Origin: Antedon mediterranea
Taxonomy: Eukaryota > Echinodermata > Crinoidea > Comatulida > Antedonidae
Assembly (NCBI RefSeq): GCF_964355755.1
Contig: NC_092672.1
Coordinates: 13,510,501-13,574,500 of the forward strand
DNA length: 64,000 bases
Direction: 5' to 3'
A program made the translations under genes and the position numbers. Below, one piece after another: positions 1 through 10,800 of the stretch. The number at the start of each line of letters is the position of its first letter. Position 1 is the stretch's first letter. The notes under the pieces are model-generated. The model was given only the letters and a program-made list of their open reading frames with translations, ran no database searches and was not told the DNA's origin.

Positions 1-334
1 ATTCACTTAAATTAAGATAAGGTAATTAAAACAAATTCCTTATAAAACACTGGGAGGAATTTTCAACTCTTTCTGAAAATTAGTGAATACATTCATCTGG
101 ATCACTCTGAACTTTTGTGACACTTTATTTTCTTTTTAGTTTTGGAAGACATTCTGAAATGCTTATAAAACCTCTTAGAAATACTGTATACTCACCTCTG
201 TACACATGACAGAACTATTAAATGGTTCATTGAAGTAGCTTGAAATAACTTATATTGTTCCCAAAACCTGGGGAGTGTTATCTTCTTTTCTGATCACTGC
301 TTCTTCTATCTTCTTCATTACATCTTGTATATTC

Positions 335-541
335 TCAACATCGGATATAGTTTACGTTCGGCTTTTTTGTAACTATATGTTTTATGATTCTTATGAATCT
401 TCCTTTTGAAAGTTTGTGCTGTAGGCCTATTGATGTGATTGTTGTCTCATACACGTTGAAAGTTTCGTCCATGGTATATGCAAATACATTTTTGCCGTGT
501 ATAGTTGGATTTGGAAGGACGTACACTGCTATCGACGACAT
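335..541 (-). pseudogene. unidentified ORF, possibly a decayed exon
   Basis: A 68-codon frame opens with ATG. It runs past a TGA into a second open stretch in another frame (about 345 down to 250) that would add some 30 acidic residues (starting ISDVENIQDV) before a TAA. One frameshift or a cryptic splice would join the two. I do not recognise a family. It may be a relic of a mobile element or one exon of a gene lying to the left. Composition does not argue strongly for coding. Confidence 0.2.
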
Positions 542-900
542 CTGTTAAAATTTAAAAAAAATTACTACTTTAATAACGATATTATTGTTGTCGTACACAA
601 GATTTCTACGTAATGTTGACTCATTAAGCCTACAGGTTACAGCAGTAACTAAGACATTTTAAAATATTGAAGTTACAGATTTTTTTATGGATTAACTTTT
701 CAGTTCAAATCCAACAGACGAATTTTTTATTTATTTATTTATTACCATATTTACTGAGGGTAGCCTATCCAGTTCCTAATAGAACTGATCATTCAGGGCC
801 CTCGATAAAACATACATACAGTACAACACATAAACTATTAAATATTCAAATGACATAAAATATATTAAAGGCTTAAAAATTTACAATGAGAGCACGCACG
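542..900. other. no gene seen
   Basis: AT-rich sequence with a short TTTA run near 728-742. No convincing coding frame, RNA or repeat boundary is visible. Confidence 0.4.
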
Positions 901-902
901 CT

Positions 903-1716
903 TTGCAACTTGTTTTTAAATTGTATCGCGCACATGCGCATATCAATGTTAAAATAACACTTGGACGTTATTTACAAAATAGATTAATGCATATAGATAA
1001 CAGATTTGCAAACAATACAGAATTCATATTTTATGCTCAATCTATATACGAACTTCAACAAATGTTATCAAGTATTTCCATTGCTTTGCAAAAAGGGTCG
1101 AGTAAAAAGGATGATTTTAGTAAACTAACTATATCTGATTTGAAAAATGCTAACAAAATTGAGGAGATTTTGAAATCTGATAAGGGTTATAAATTTTTTA
1201 AACAAATACGCGGAACTCCGCCTTAAAGGCAAGCAACACAGAAAGATGTAATATCAATGGTTAGACAGATTGGCAAGCCAGCATTCTTTCTTTCATTTTC
1301 AAGTAAAGATTTCCGCTGGAAAGAAATAATGACGACTTTATTAAGTCAAACAGGAGACCAACGAAATATCGATGAATTGGAATGGACAGACAAATGTAAT
1401 TTGCTAAAATCGAATCCAGTGACTGTTGCCAGGAATGTTCGACAAATGCTTTCATACTTTTTTAAAAAGAGAAATTTTGTCTGAAGCAAATCCTATTGGT
1501 AAAGTTATAGATTATTTTTACAGAATTGAATTTCAAATTAGAGGAAGTCCACATGTTCATATGTTAGTGTGGGTCGAAAATGCTCCTGTTTTTGGTTTAG
1601 ATGAAGATAAGGAAATTGTTGATTTTGTTGATAAGTATATTTCTTGTGCCGTACCATGCAAAATTGTAGATCCTGAAATGAATGAAATCGTTATAGTTGA
1701 TAATTCAGTAATTGTT
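903..1716 (+). pseudogene. Helitron replication initiator N-terminal domain, broken
   Basis: Three adjacent frames together read as the Helitron_like_N domain of the Rep/helicase protein that mobilises rolling-circle Helitrons. The first block (903-1226) contains RLMHIDNRFANNTEFIFYAQ. After an in-frame TAA at 1224-1226 the same frame resumes with IGKPAFFLSFSSKDFRW. A frameshift near 1440 moves to a frame ending with [20 protein letters not shown] and VHMLVW, where HVH is the HUH-type metal-binding motif. Family members usually read PPYWQ where this copy reads PP, stop, RQ, so the stop is probably a substitution. The catalytic tyrosine region and SF1 helicase are absent. This is a dead 5' fragment. 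Confidence 0.75.
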
Positions 1717-2090
1717 TAGTTGATTTGATTTATAGTATGTGTAGTTAATAGTTAGGATTGTTTAGTTGATTTAAACACAACACATGTAGTTGATAATTAT
1801 ACTTTGTGTAGTTGATTTAAACACAATATATTTAGTTAATTTATCAGTAATTGTTTAGTTGATTTAATCACAATAAATGTAGTTGATAATCAGTAATTGT
1901 TTAACTGATTTAAACACAATTAATGTAGTTGAATAATTATAGTTATTGTTTAGTTGATGATAGTTAGTGTAGTTAATTTATCAGTCATTGTTTAGTTGAT
2001 TTAATCACAATAAATGTAGTTTATTGTTCAGTAAATATTTAGTTATTTAAACACAACATGTAGTTGATAATTCAGTAATTGTTTAGTTGA
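1716..2090. repeat. degenerate AT-rich tandem repeat
   Basis: Variants of TTTAGTTGATTTAAACACAA and TGTAGTTGATAATCAGTAAT recur about every 50-65 bases for seven or so rounds directly after the Helitron fragment. Units differ by small indels, so the array is old or evolves by slippage. No coding potential. Confidence 0.6.
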
Positions 2091-2413
2091 TATGTTGATA
2101 TGTCTTTACAACAAGTTTTAGAAGTATAGCCTACCCATTAGAAAATCTGAATATGATCGTTTTTTTGTTTTTCTCTTTCCTGGGCCAGTTGGCATTTCAT
2201 TACTTGATTCGTCGGCGGTGGTGTCATCATATGCCTCGCACTCGCCTTTAAAAAAAAAAAAATTATTAATATAAAACCGTTCTACACAAATGATTTACAG
2301 TATGAGGTTTTATCATTACGAAATTAGGTGAACAGTTGTGCATGGGTTACTCAGATTACATTAAAGATATTGTATTTGATTGTCCCCTTGAAAAAATAAT
2401 TTACATATATTGT

Positions 2414-2620
2414 TTCACCCGATTCTGCTACTGTCCACAGGCTCTACCTGTAAAACTATAGCAAGTTATACACGTTATTGTCTATCATAAATGCTGTACT
2501 TTTAACACACGGTACACTGTCTGTAACACACTGTCTGTTGACAATTTACAATGATGTACAAAGGTAGGCTATCCAATCCGTGACGCTTGGATCGCCGTGA
2601 CGCTTGGATCGCCGGGGAAC
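2414..2620 (-). repeat. dispersed repeat, copy 1 (inverted relative to 31.3 kb)
   Basis: The reverse complement matches 31315-31553 almost base for base over about 200 bp. The match includes the doubled phrase GTGACGCTTGGATCGCC and the run ACACACTGTCTGTTGACAAT. At the 31-kb copy the block directly abuts MULE-like coding sequence, so this may be a detached end of that element. Short reading frames across it look spurious. Confidence 0.65.
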
Positions 2621-3550
2621 CATTGCTGCTCGGGTCGCTGGTGCTGTTTCCGGTTTCGCGACATACTTTTGACGCGACGTATCTTCAGCAATACCTAGAT
2701 GTATATGTAGATAAATTTTAATTAATCGATACATTAACTGATTGTGTCAATTGTAAGAATGCGTAAAATCGTGTTAAGCCTTAGTGAGTTGTTGCGGCCT
2801 ACAAGTACAAGGTCGAAACGACCCAGGCCAGAACGACACGAGCCCGAACAACGACTCTCAGTCATTTCGTCCAGATTCTTTTCAATCGAGACGTTTCGCC
2901 CCTTTGAGAATTTGGAGGGTCATTCCAAAAATAACTGTTTTTAAAAAACCACCAAATAGTCCTATGGTTTTTATCACAACTCAATGTTTTATGGTTTATC
3001 AAACCATAGAAAAAATCAAACAATTCATCCCTGTGCAGACATAGATTTTGGAAAAAACACTTCCGGGGGTTAACCGGAAGTTAACCCCCGACACACATAG
3101 GCGCAAATAATTATTTTGGGCGTTCCATAACCGGTGGCCGAAATGACTGGCGGCCGAAATGATCAGACACCACTACTACTACGAGCCTAGGCCTATTAAT
3201 AATCATTGTAAACTCAGTGTTTATTATTTAAGCCTAAGCCTAATACTTTTTCACAATAAACAACTCCCTAAATGGGCCAGGCTAGAATGAATAGCCTAAT
3301 AATATTAATAATCTGTACTACTACTAGTACTACTGATCACGGTTAGCTAGGTAAGCTATTCTTGCACATTCTGTTGCAGGAATGTCACTTTGGCTTTGCG
3401 AATTGTGATGACATTTCGCACCTTTTACTAGAATATGATACTACTAGCCTATATCCGACAGGGACCAGGCAGTGACAAATTTATTTTTCCCTGGAATAAG
3501 TACGGTTAAACTGGTGGCTATGCAACATCATTTTCAACAATTCACTATAT
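2621..3550. other. no gene seen; short GC motif
   Basis: No gene recognised. At 3128-3165 a doubled GGCCGAAATGA phrase occurs; its reverse complement resembles the doubled GGCGGCCGTTTC near 35572-35605. Otherwise AT-rich with several TAGGCCTA-type words. Confidence 0.35.
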
Positions 3551-3669
3551 ATATTCCAAGAAATGAGATACACGTCATTGTGCTTTTTTTTATTTCAACA
3601 TTATGTCATCATATATCAATGTCGAAATATTGAATCAAAGCATGATGTGTATCTCATTTCTTGGAGTAT
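3551..3669. repeat. imperfect 119-bp hairpin (MITE-like)
   Basis: CCAAGAAATGAGATACAC at 3556 is answered by GTGTATCTCATTTCTTGG at 3647-3664. Pairing continues imperfectly inward, so the whole segment can fold into one long stem. This fits a foldback MITE or, less likely, a hairpin RNA precursor. A plus-strand reading frame across it is considered incidental. Confidence 0.6.
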
Positions 3670-4015
3670 GTATTATACTTTCTTAATTGAAGTTAATCCA
3701 TGGACATTTTGGTTAACTGATATTAGTATTTATAAACTGTGCAATAACATTTTTATTGAAATTAAAGGGAGTTTATTTGAGAATTCAAACAATACACATC
3801 CATCATCAGGATTTAGCAGTCCACATCCTTCCGTCTTTGTCTCTTGTCTGTGTTCTAATTGTGTGTTTTTTGTGTATATGCAGTGGTTACTTTAAACGTG
3901 TACACCAAATGAGAAACAATTTACGATTTGAAAAACATTCAATCCTTTGTATTGCATTAACCTTTTTTTTTATACCTTAGCTGTATATACATAAGCATGT
4001 AATAAACATTTCATA

Positions 4016-4566
4016 TTAAAGCTCAGGTACAGGCATGAAATTTTAATAAAATTTTGGTTAATTGTACATAAATCAAATATTTGTAACAGAAATCAAGACG
4101 AAAAAAACATGAATTTCCCTTAATATGGTCAAATACAAAATTTGGCAAAATTTTTACATAAAAAGCAGGAAGACTTTTTTACAGTAGTTAGGTGGTGAAA
4201 AAAGATGGTTGATTTACGGTGGATAATTTTTGCTATAGCATGAAAATAAATATCTGAAGTTGAATAAAAATACCAGAAATGTAATATTCAAGTTATATTA
4301 CCTATCTGATAACATTTTTTACCACACTGTTTAGTTTTCATAGCTTTTTAAAATGCCTCTCTATTTACAAAATTTGTGTACAAAAGAATAGAGATTTTAC
4401 TGTGTAATTTGAACTATCCCCCCACTGATAAGAAAGTGCTTATTTTCAACAAGCTTGTGTAACACAAATAAAATCCCAAAAATTATGAAACATAGGGGAT
4501 ACTATAGATCGATAATTATTGGAATGTATGATCAATAGAAATTTTTTGCCTGCACCTGGCCTTTAA
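4016..4566. mobile_element. MITE with about 20-bp TIRs, copy 1
   Basis: The left end reads TTAAAGCTCAGGTACAGGCA. The right end, read from outside on the opposite strand, is TTAAAGGCCAGGTGCAGGCA. About 550 bp of AT-rich non-coding DNA lies between. TTAA at both edges could be a piggyBac-type target site, but it could also be part of the TIR. A second element with similar ends lies at 9208-9610, and a left-end fragment at about 16996-17100. Confidence 0.6.
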
Positions 4567-4724
4567 AGTGGGCATGTAACGCTATTGTAAGGGTGGTATA
4601 CCGGAAAAATAGCTTTTTTTTTAAACATTTCTCCTATAAACGTTTCTCCAATTAAAAAGTGTGATTTAGAATGACCCATTTCAAGGTGATAGTAGCCTGT
4701 TTTAACAGAATGGTTGATAATAAT

Positions 4725-4885
4725 TTATTTTTTTTTAGATTTTATATACGCCTTTCTTATTGGTAATGGGATGTTTATAGCTGGTTCCCAGGTCTGTTCA
4801 TTGTCATTATACCCATGCCACTTCACAAGGTATTGCAGTTTCTTCCTTCTTATTCTGGTCTTTACAATTCTTTCCACGCTATATT
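4725..4885 (-). CDS. terminal chromodomain exon
   Basis: Acceptor CAAATAG precedes AA TAT AGC, which needs one base from the previous exon; the upstream acidic exons all end with one spare base (G). The 53 residues form a chromodomain: beta-strand start with Tyr, KWHGY, then TWEP, and a short Lys-rich tail to TAA. Chromodomains bind methylated histone tails. Gypsy chromoviruses also carry them, but there is no integrase next to this one, and the splice phase fits the host-gene model. Confidence 0.7.
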
Positions 4886-7800
4886 CTATTTGAAAAAAAA
4901 AGATATTACCACAGTGTTATCACAAGAGAAACATATATTCTGTATAATATAAGGAGAACAGTACTGCATAACCCCCAAACAACAATCCATTCAAAATACT
5001 TTGGTTGCAAACAATTTTCTTTTTATATAACTTTTTTAATTAAAAAACAATATGCAGCAAGTCTAAAAATCAATTTTCATCATCATTTGGTACACTTTAA
5101 TTATTAGAATAATTTGAAAGTTAACTAGTAGAAATTGGATATTCAAATAAAACTCTACCTGGATTAAATTACATAGTTATAAAATATGTATATATAAATG
5201 CAATATATAAATCAAAGAGCTGCATAGGCAGGATATAGAAAAAAATCAAGATCAAATAAGTTAAAACTGCCTCAATATAGATTTATTTTAACGACATGTT
5301 TCGGGCATAGCCCATCATCAGGTGAAAAGAATTGTAACAAAGGATAACATAATAAGTCACAAAATTACATAATAAAACAAATCAGCCAATCAAAGATGTT
5401 AACAAACAAAAGGCATAGTTATAAAGGCACGCCTCCAAAAGCTATGGTGTACAAAGCAGGAATGGTTGCTTATAAAGCAGGAAATTTAAAACAAAGACAA
5501 AAGCTTCAAGTGTAAATAATTGTTAATATGTGAATGTCTCTGGCAAAATTAATGTTTAAAGGATCTAAATTGTACATTTATGCCGGTAGGGGCAAGAGTG
5601 CCAAGCTTTACAATTATTCTTTCTTCTATAATTCTACGAGATGTCTCAGAACCATTACATATTTTAACACCAGAAATAGTAATATCCGAAAGGGAATGCT
5701 CATTATTACAAAAATGGGTGGCTGCGTTTAGTTTCACCAATATAAAGCATATTACATTTAGTACACGAAATACAATAAACTAGATTTCTAGTGGTGCACG
5801 TAATACGATCTGTGATAACATAATTACCAGAAGGTCCTACTATTTGGTTTGAACATGAAACGTAATTACATGTCGAACACATGCTTTGATCACGTCTGTA
5901 AGCTATCATGGGTGGTTCTTGAAAAATATCTTTTGTAGCGGATTTATCTTCAGTCAAAATTGAAAAGTTATCGCGGACAATGTTAATAACCTTCTTATTC
6001 ATAGGATGATACGTGAGGACTAGAGGTATGCGGTCACAAGCATTTGTATTATGTGTAGGTTGCAATGTGTCCTCGTGCGTTAACTGGCAAACTTTTCTTA
6101 GAGATTTCACAGTAATGTCAGATGGATATTCGCGTGCATTGAAAAAATCGATCATCTCAGATCTAACAAGTCTAACAAGTTGCGAATACGGTATAGCATT
6201 CTTACAAGCTGGAGGATGCAAAGAGTTGTAATTTAGATAAGTGTGCGCGTCAGTATCTTTGTAGTGGACGGATGTAGAAAGACCAGGTTTATCAATAGAT
6301 AAACTAATATCAAGGAAAGGCACACACTTGTCAGAAATTTCATGAGTAAACTTTATAGCAGGATGAAAATTGTTCACAAAGTTAATGAACTCATTAAGTT
6401 CATCTAAAGTTCCCGACATAACACCAACACAATCATCAATATACCGTTTGAATAAATCTGGTTTCTTTCTCTTATAATCTCGTAACACATTCTGCTCAAA
6501 ATACCCCATAAAGAGGCAAGCAAAGTTAGGTCCCATTTTTGTACCTATGCTTATCCCAGAAACTTGCCGAAAAAAATTTCCATTGAAGTTGAAGGCTGTA
6601 GTATTAAGTACAAGTTCAGCGAGACGCAGTATTGTCGATGCGGGATATTTAATTGAATTATCTAGTTCAATAAAATGTCTCATTGCGCTAAGTCCATCTT
6701 GAATAGGAATTGATGTGTATAAGGCCGTAACATCCATTGTAAAAAGATAAGCACTCTCAGATGAAAATGTATAATCTTTAAACAAAACTACAGCTTCTTT
6801 GCTATCTTTGATGTAGGTTGGCAGATTTTGTACAATTGGCTTCAAGATTCCATCCAAGAACTCGCTAATAACAACTGTAGGCGCGTTACAAGCGGAAACA
6901 ATAGGTCTACCAAGACTGTTAGTCTTGTGTATTTTAGGTAACATGTAAAAGCTAGGACAAGTGGCGTCAGAATTAATCAATATATGGGCTGTAGAAGGAA
7001 GCTCTTTCTTCTTAATCATACTATTTAAAGTCTTCTTAACAATACCAATATCAGAATCAGTAGGATCGGCATCAAGTGGCTGATATACGTCAAGATTAGA
7101 AAGTTGTCTTTCTCCCTCTGTAATATATAGGTCCCTTCTCCAAACCACAGTAGCACCACCTTTATCTGCTCGTTTAATAACGTAGTCATGATTACCTTTA
7201 AGCGATCTAATGGCAGCTTGCTTTCCTTTTGACAAATTACAAATATTCTTTGGTTGTTTTAACTTAAGCTTGTTAATCTCTCGTTTGCAAGTATTGACAT
7301 ACAGATCAAGTTCAGCGAACATACCTTGTGGCGGTGTCCAGCTAGATGGCTTCTTATTCAGCAACTGGAATTCATCTTTTGTTGTTACATTTGTCTGATT
7401 CTTGCCGTGAAAGTTTGCTTTGAGTCGTAAACGTCTGTAATATTGATCCATGTCTTGTTTAAGCTGGAAATCATCAATCTCTTTCCTTATAGGAATAAAA
7501 GATAGACCCTTAGAAAGAACAGAGCGTTCTTCATCTTTAAGAGGCAAATCATCAGGTATAGTCACAACTAGTTTAGACGTATCAGGGTGTGCTCTCGTTG
7601 GTCCTACCCATCAATGGAATACTCTCTACAAACACGATTAGCTTTAAGTAATTTAGCTTCTGTCAATGACTTGTAATACCATTTGTTTAATCCATGGACG
7701 ATACTTCGTATTTTCTCAAATTCGTAGTTGGTACAAGCTGCTCGTAGGTTGGTCTTATGATGTACCATTTGTTCATCATGATACGCAACTTTCTTTAAGT

Positions 7801-10800
7801 TCATCTGAATGCTCATACGCATAAAACGTCTGGAAACAGATATGAACTTCTTATCAACATAAGCAAAGGACGGTGACCAGGTAGATCTAAATGACTTGGG
7901 TATGACGTTCCGTCTTAGACATGTGGACAGAAAATAAACATTACTAGAACATCTTGCCTTACTGAACGTTGAGGTTCCAAAGCAAAAACCAAATGTCCTC
8001 ACACATGAAGAATACAGGCTTAAGTCGTTGTTGAGAATCCGACGCGCTTGTTGTAAAACTTGCTTGGAATTGGCCATACTTGGAAAAAGTTTGAATGCAA
8101 TATATTCCTCAGTTGAAATTCTAACTGAAGAAATTCTAATTAGGCCTTTTTTGGGCCTACCTTCAGCGCCTACCATGTAGAGGTAGGTAGATGTACTGGG
8201 TTCTTTATATGTGGTTGCGACCCCTTACCCTTAACCGTTTGAGCCACTCAACTTGCCTTATATAGGAACTTACTTATTTTTAATTTTACATAACACTCAA
8301 CAAAAATATAGTAAGTTTTGTTGGTAGTGCCCAATGTTACTACAGCTGTGGAGAAGATTATTCTGTTTCATAATCGTAAGATAATGTCGCCACTAGTTGA
8401 AAAAGACTCCAACTATCGTACAAAGCTCAGCCATGTCTATTAATAAAATGATAGTTTGTTTTCAATATAAATCTAGAATGCTTAGAACATTTTTTTTAAC
8501 ACTATCATGTCATTTTGAACACATACCTGTAGGCTTATCTAATTAACAATAACACAATTGATTAATTGATTGTATTACATCTAAAAATGATGATCATGTT
8601 TTTTATACACACCTGTACTGTCAGTTCCTTCATTTTCACCAGATTCTTCGGGGGAAACTTTGGAGGCATTCTCTAAAACATAAACATGGTTGACCTCATT
8701 AAAACTGTGGCATCAATGGAAAAACCAATAATTCCTGATACAACAAAGCTTCTAATAAGATATAATTCTTTGATAGTTTTTTAAGAGTGAGTTACTACTG
8801 TTAACCTTGCCAAAATAGCAATGAAAAAGTTTGAACCCAAAATAGCAATGAAAAAGTTTGAATCCAAAATAGCACTGAAAAATAGTTTGACATCCCCATA
8901 GACAAAATTTGACAAGAGATTGTTAATTAATGGAAATGAAGCTATGTAAAAAAAAAAATTACTTATAAATCAATTTTTAATAATATTTTAAGCAATTTAT
9001 TATTAACCATCACATGCTCGCCAAGATTTTTTGTTTACATTTTTAAATTTTTATCCAATAACTTTTGAATGGTCATATCATGATTTTATACACACCTGTA
9101 TCATGAATATCTTCTCTATCAATCACCAAATTCATTTCGTCAGGCTCCTCTTGCATAGGGGCATTCTCTAAAACATTACCAAAATTGTATTGCCTTATTA
9201 AAACTCCTAAAGGTCAGGTGCAGGAAAAGTTTGTTTTGGCATTCCTTATAGTGTTTAGTTAATAATAACAAGTGTGTTCATCTGTGTTTGGAAATTTTTA
9301 TGTTTTTTTTTTGGTGTGAGTAATCTTTTGGAAAATAGTTTAAATCCTTATTCTTTTAGGCATTTTAAATAAATTGTAAAAATCAACGGTCATGGAATAA
9401 AAAATATTTAAAAAAATAATATTCTGGTATCTTTATTTAGTGTAAAGTAGCCTTTTTTGCATGGTTGCCAGAAAGTCCCACTTGCCAAGTTAAAACAATA
9501 GGAATTAAATCTAACAGTATTTTTTCAATAAGCTAAATAAGTATGTAAACATTCCCAAATATAGATGAATGAATGAATATAGAAAATGTTTGCCAACACC
9601 TGGCCTTTAATAAAAAAAAATTAGGATGATTAATACTTTCACAACCGTGTCTGAGACATGTCATGTCCTGTTCTAAGCGTGAAAAGACTTATTGTGTTAA
9701 ATCTAAAAATCATGTTTTAATACACACCTGTATCGTTATTATCATCTCCTAGGGCATTATTCATCGACTCCGACTCTTCTTGAATAGGTAAATTCACTAA
9801 AACAAAACAAAAATGGGTTACCTTATTAAAACTCTAGTTCATGCTATTCTAGGCATATTTATTTTAACTATAATCAGACTTTCTGGTAAACAATGCCATT
9901 GTATAACTAGCACTATAACACTGTTGTCTCTTGCTATAATCATTGTACTTAAGATTGTTAAGATGTATGAGATAAATACACCTCCCTCATTAAGACAGAC
10001 TGTAGTATGAATGAATGAATGCGATCTGGTGGTGGATCCAATGTCAGTCATCTTTCTGTAAATAAATGAATTAGTTATTTATATTTGATCAAATATAAGT
10101 GTTTTATACTAACTTGAAAAAGTAATCATCTCAGATTTCTTGAGAATTTGTTGCAGACTCTCGATTCCATAGGATGATGGGTTTTTGAATGTCATTCCTT
10201 CTGGAAGATCCGTAATTGTCCACTTTCCTTTCTCAATTTCCTTATATGGGACCTGGGCCCTACCAGTCACTGAACCTGTTGCAGAACAAAAATAACCAAC
10301 ACATCATAATTATAATAAAGTCCGAAAAAACTTCATTTGCTTTTTTTCATTTGTTGTAGATAATTTTATATATGTATCTTATAATTACTACAAAATCTTC
10401 CATATTGATTATATTTCAGTATGGCAACTGATGATCAATAAGGTATTTGCGAGAGAGACTGAGATGTGACAATGTCAATACAATACAATACAATACAAAT
10501 CTTTCTTTATTCTGGAATAGCTCTTTCAATACACAAGTACTGGTCTCCCAAGAGGTCCAGATTTGGAAAAAAATACAAGAAAAATAAAAGTAAAAGCAAT
10601 ATTAAAACTATGTACAATAGAAGTTATACAAGATGTTTAAATTCAACTTGACTAAATGTCTCATAATTTTTACGGATATGTACAGGAAGATTATTCCATA
10701 AGGTGGTTTTTATACACACAAAGGAAAAAAATACTTTTTGGTAAAATCTACACAAAATGCAAAATTAAAATTATTAACATGTTAATTTAGAGTATGGTAT

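Larger units (their letters stand above)
5281..8176 (-). mobile_element. Penelope-like retroelement, defective
   Basis: The element runs from an N-terminal region at 8176 through the reverse transcriptase to a damaged GIY-YIG endonuclease ending at 5549, with the hammerhead-like motif beyond it. It lies in the last intron of the chromodomain gene, in the same orientation. No second copy of the hammerhead motif or clear long terminal repeat was found on the 5' side, so the 5' end is truncated or diverged. Confidence 0.8.

Noticed and set aside
3556-3664. microRNA precursor
   Set aside because: Hairpin is plausible but lacks any evidence of processing; a MITE explanation is simpler.
4725-4885. 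Chromodomain from a gypsy chromovirus
   Set aside because: No integrase sequence adjoins it, and its splice phase fits the upstream host exons; kept as a host exon, though the alternative is not excluded.
5580-7641. Plus-strand frames opposite the Penelope RT
   Set aside because: Antisense shadows of the RT reading frame.
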